This document shows positions 7,554-9,993 of a stretch of 9,993 nucleotides of DNA, piece by piece. This DNA comes from DALYLB01 sp046154695. GTDB taxonomy: Bacteria; Acidobacteriota; Blastocatellia; RBC074. The notes below the pieces were generated by a model. The model did not search any database and had not been told where the DNA came from. It saw nothing but the letters and a program-made list of their open reading frames with translations. The first letter of the stretch is position 1, and every line of letters begins with the position of its first letter. Location: NCBI GenBank assembly GCA_046154695.1, contig JBJXFI010000391.1:1-9993 (forward strand), read 5' to 3'. The translations under genes were made by a program, and so were the position numbers.

Positions 7554-7595
7554 CCAACCTCCAACTATCAACTGTCAACCATCAATTATCAATTA
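7554..7595 (-). repeat. tandem array of 7-bp units upstream of the cytochrome gene
   Basis: Six consecutive heptamers read on the - strand as TTG-initial units: TAATTGA twice, then TGGTTGA, CAGTTGA, TAGTTGG and AGGTTGG. The constant TTG recurs every 7 bp. The array fills most of the 71-bp spacer between the second propeller gene (stop 7602) and the cytochrome start (7530). It has no inverted partner, so it is not a terminator hairpin. It might be a protein-binding array, a spacer generated by slippage, or a site tuning expression between the two genes (inference). Confidence 0.75.
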
Positions 7596-7601
7596 TATCA
7601 A

Positions 7602-9253
7602 TCAGTGTTCCATCGGGAACCCGAACGCGTAGATCGTGCCGTCGTGCGTGGTCACATAGATCTGGCCCATTCCGCCGGCGATCGCGCCGCCCCGTGTGAA
7701 GGAGGCGATCTTCGTCCCGCTGTTCCAGAGCTCCTTGCCGGTTTGGGCGTCGAGCGCATAGACGACCGCCCGCGAGGAGCGCATCGCACGCTGCGCGGCT
7801 GTCGCCTTGCCGTCGCCGGGGCGAAACTCCCCGCTCGAGGTGGCGAAGACGACGCCGTTGATGATCGTGGGCGTCAGGGGCGACATCAGATCGCGCGAGG
7901 CCCAGTCCGGCTGCAGCGACAGCGCGCCGTTCCGGTCAACGATCTTCCAGGCGACGACGGCGCCCCGGGTCACCGCGCCGCCCGCGGCCGTGAATCCGGC
8001 GGGCAGCGCCCCCTCGACCGGCGCCAGAATCCATCGCGCGCCGGCGCGATCCTGCCAGCTCGACAGGGCGCCGGGCGCGAAGTCCCTGCCCATGGCCGCT
8101 GACGTGGACAGGGCCGCCCCCATCTTCCCGCTCTCCAGCAGATGAATCCGTCCGTCCCGCGTGCTGGCGGCGATCAGCGTCCTGCCCTTGTGCTCAAAGA
8201 CGACCGGCGTCGAGGTGAAGGCTTGCCCGCCGGTCGAGTAGGAGGATTTCACCTTCAGCGTCTTCTGGTCGAGCGCGACGATCGAGTTCGGGGATTCGCC
8301 GCCCGGGCCGGTGGCGACGTAGATCGCGCCGTCCCCGCCAAAGACGGGGCCGGCCGCGCCTTCCACGTCTCCCTTCCAGGTCGCGACCTGTTTGGTGAGC
8401 AGATCGAGCGCCCATACGCCATTGGCCGCGCCCCCGCATCCGCCCGTCGTGACGACGTACGCGACCTGATCAATGACGGTCAGGCCCTGCGCGTTCGCGT
8501 TGGGAGGCAGGAGCTTCACCGGCGGCTCGTAATCGGCCCCGTTCGACAGGTGCAGCGAGTGGAACATTCCATCGCCCGACAGCGCGTAAATCAGAAACGG
8601 CCCCGCTCCCAGTTGCCCGCCCGGCGGATTGGCCGGATTGACGCGCGTGGGCTGAACCAGCATCGGATTGGGCCCGGGAGGAGGGCTCGGCCGCACGTTC
8701 GCCAGCGTCACCGCGCCCTTGCCCGGTTCGCCGACGGCGCTCCTGGCCGGCGTGTTGCGCCCCGGGCCGGCCGGGCCGGTGGGCGTGGGCGGAATCGCCG
8801 CCACCGTCGGGCGCGCCACGCCCGTCGTCATTCCGCCGGGACACGCCAGCGTTCCCGCCTGCGGGGGCGCGCTCGATTTCAAATGCTTCTCCCACTCCAT
8901 GCGCCCCAGATCCGTGTCGATCGTGAAGATGTTGTCCGAGCTGCCGCCGAAGAATCCCAGCATACGGAATCCCCGGTAACCGATCAGCCGGTCGAGCGTC
9001 GCCGGCGGCATCAGCGAATTCATCTGCCTCGGCGTGTTCCTGACCTTTATCTTCCACAGAAACTGAAACCCGTCGGTCGGGGCCGGCCGCTTCTGCATGG
9101 ACTCTTTTGAAATCTTCGCGTCCGACCGGATCCATGACGAACGCTGCGTGTCCGCGCTCTCCGTCATCCAGTCCGCGCCGCCCCGCTGCGCGTGCGCGAC
9201 GCCGGTCAGCCCCGTCAAAACGATGCCGGCTGCAAGCAATGCAAATCGTCTCT

Positions 9254-9257
<4 letters not shown>
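7602..9257 (-). CDS. exported PQQ-binding-like beta-propeller protein (second copy)
   Basis: This 551-residue protein has a clear signal peptide, MKRRFALLAAGIVLTGLTG ending AHA at residue 23. It then shows beta-propeller repeats of the PQQ-enzyme/BamB type: NIFTIDTDLGRMEWEKHL (109-126), GVWALDLLTKQVATW (280-294), SIVALDQKTLKVKSSY (325-340), and a C-terminal VVYALDAQTGKELWNSG. A Pro/Gly-rich, low-complexity insertion occupies about residues 139-219. It resembles the N-terminal and propeller parts of quinoprotein dehydrogenases, but I cannot confirm cofactor ligands, so a non-catalytic propeller is equally possible. The ATG at 9257 has GGGAGGG at 9263-9269, 5 bp upstream, and overlaps the preceding gene's stop by 4 nt (ATGA). 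Its last third is clearly paralogous to the upstream gene. A periplasmic redox role with the cytochrome is inferred. Confidence 0.88.

Positions 9258-9993
<736 letters not shown>

Noticed and set aside
7554..7595. The heptamer array as a CRISPR or an origin iteron array
   Set aside because: Units are 7 bp with no spacers, there are no cas or rep genes nearby, and it sits inside an operon.
8142..9110. A 322-codon + strand open frame opposite the second propeller
   Set aside because: Arg-rich shadow translation. The - strand gene has a signal peptide and propeller blades.

Overview
The window is a GC-rich bacterial chromosome segment, by eye roughly 60% GC from about 750 onward. It carries two genes on the + strand at the left edge and eight genes on the - strand, the last of which runs off the right edge. 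I see no tRNA, rRNA, CRISPR array, transposase or phage gene. Three features recall Acidobacteriota, perhaps the Bryobacterales/Solibacter group: Tat-exported xylose-isomerase-like TIM barrels, PQQ-like beta-propellers, and an exported cytochrome c joined to a helix-hairpin-helix domain. That placement is an inference from gene content only.

Region 1 (1-732, +): a DUF2975 membrane protein followed 10 bp later by a YozG-like XRE repressor. This is a familiar two-gene regulatory module. It is visibly more AT-rich than everything to its right.

Region 2 (733-2068): a Tat-exported sugar epimerase-like TIM barrel (966-1835, -). It is flanked by two striking intergenic inverted repeats. One is built of 9-bp units (793-883) and one of 10-bp units (1915-1998).

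Region 3 (2069-5022, -): a surface-polysaccharide pair. An SDR nucleotide-sugar epimerase comes first in transcription order. A 215-bp structured leader follows, then a 584-aa fusion of a WecA/MraY-type phosphoglycosyltransferase to the membrane and CoA-binding half of a CapD/FlaA1-type protein. Together they would supply and load the first sugar of a lipid-linked glycan.

Region 4 (5197-9993, -): a probable operon transcribed right to left. It runs from a partial PQQ-like propeller, through a 4-nt overlap, to a second paralogous propeller. After a 71-bp spacer with 7-bp tandem repeats come the cytochrome c-HhH protein, then by another 4-nt overlap an SGNH-fold protein, then after 19 bp a cytoplasmic TIM-barrel isomerase-like protein. 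A second copy of the 9-bp-unit inverted repeat (5077-5150) closes this operon. The propellers and cytochrome suggest a periplasmic redox module. The SGNH protein has lost both its catalytic Ser and its catalytic His, so it is probably not a hydrolase.

No gene-free stretch exceeds 300 bp. The longest are 733-965, 1836-2068, 3824-4038 and 5023-5196, each described in the feature list. The most noteworthy points are the SGNH pseudoenzyme, the WecA-CapD(N) fusion, the cytochrome-HhH fusion, and three families of short-period intergenic repeats with periods of 7, 9 and 10 bp.
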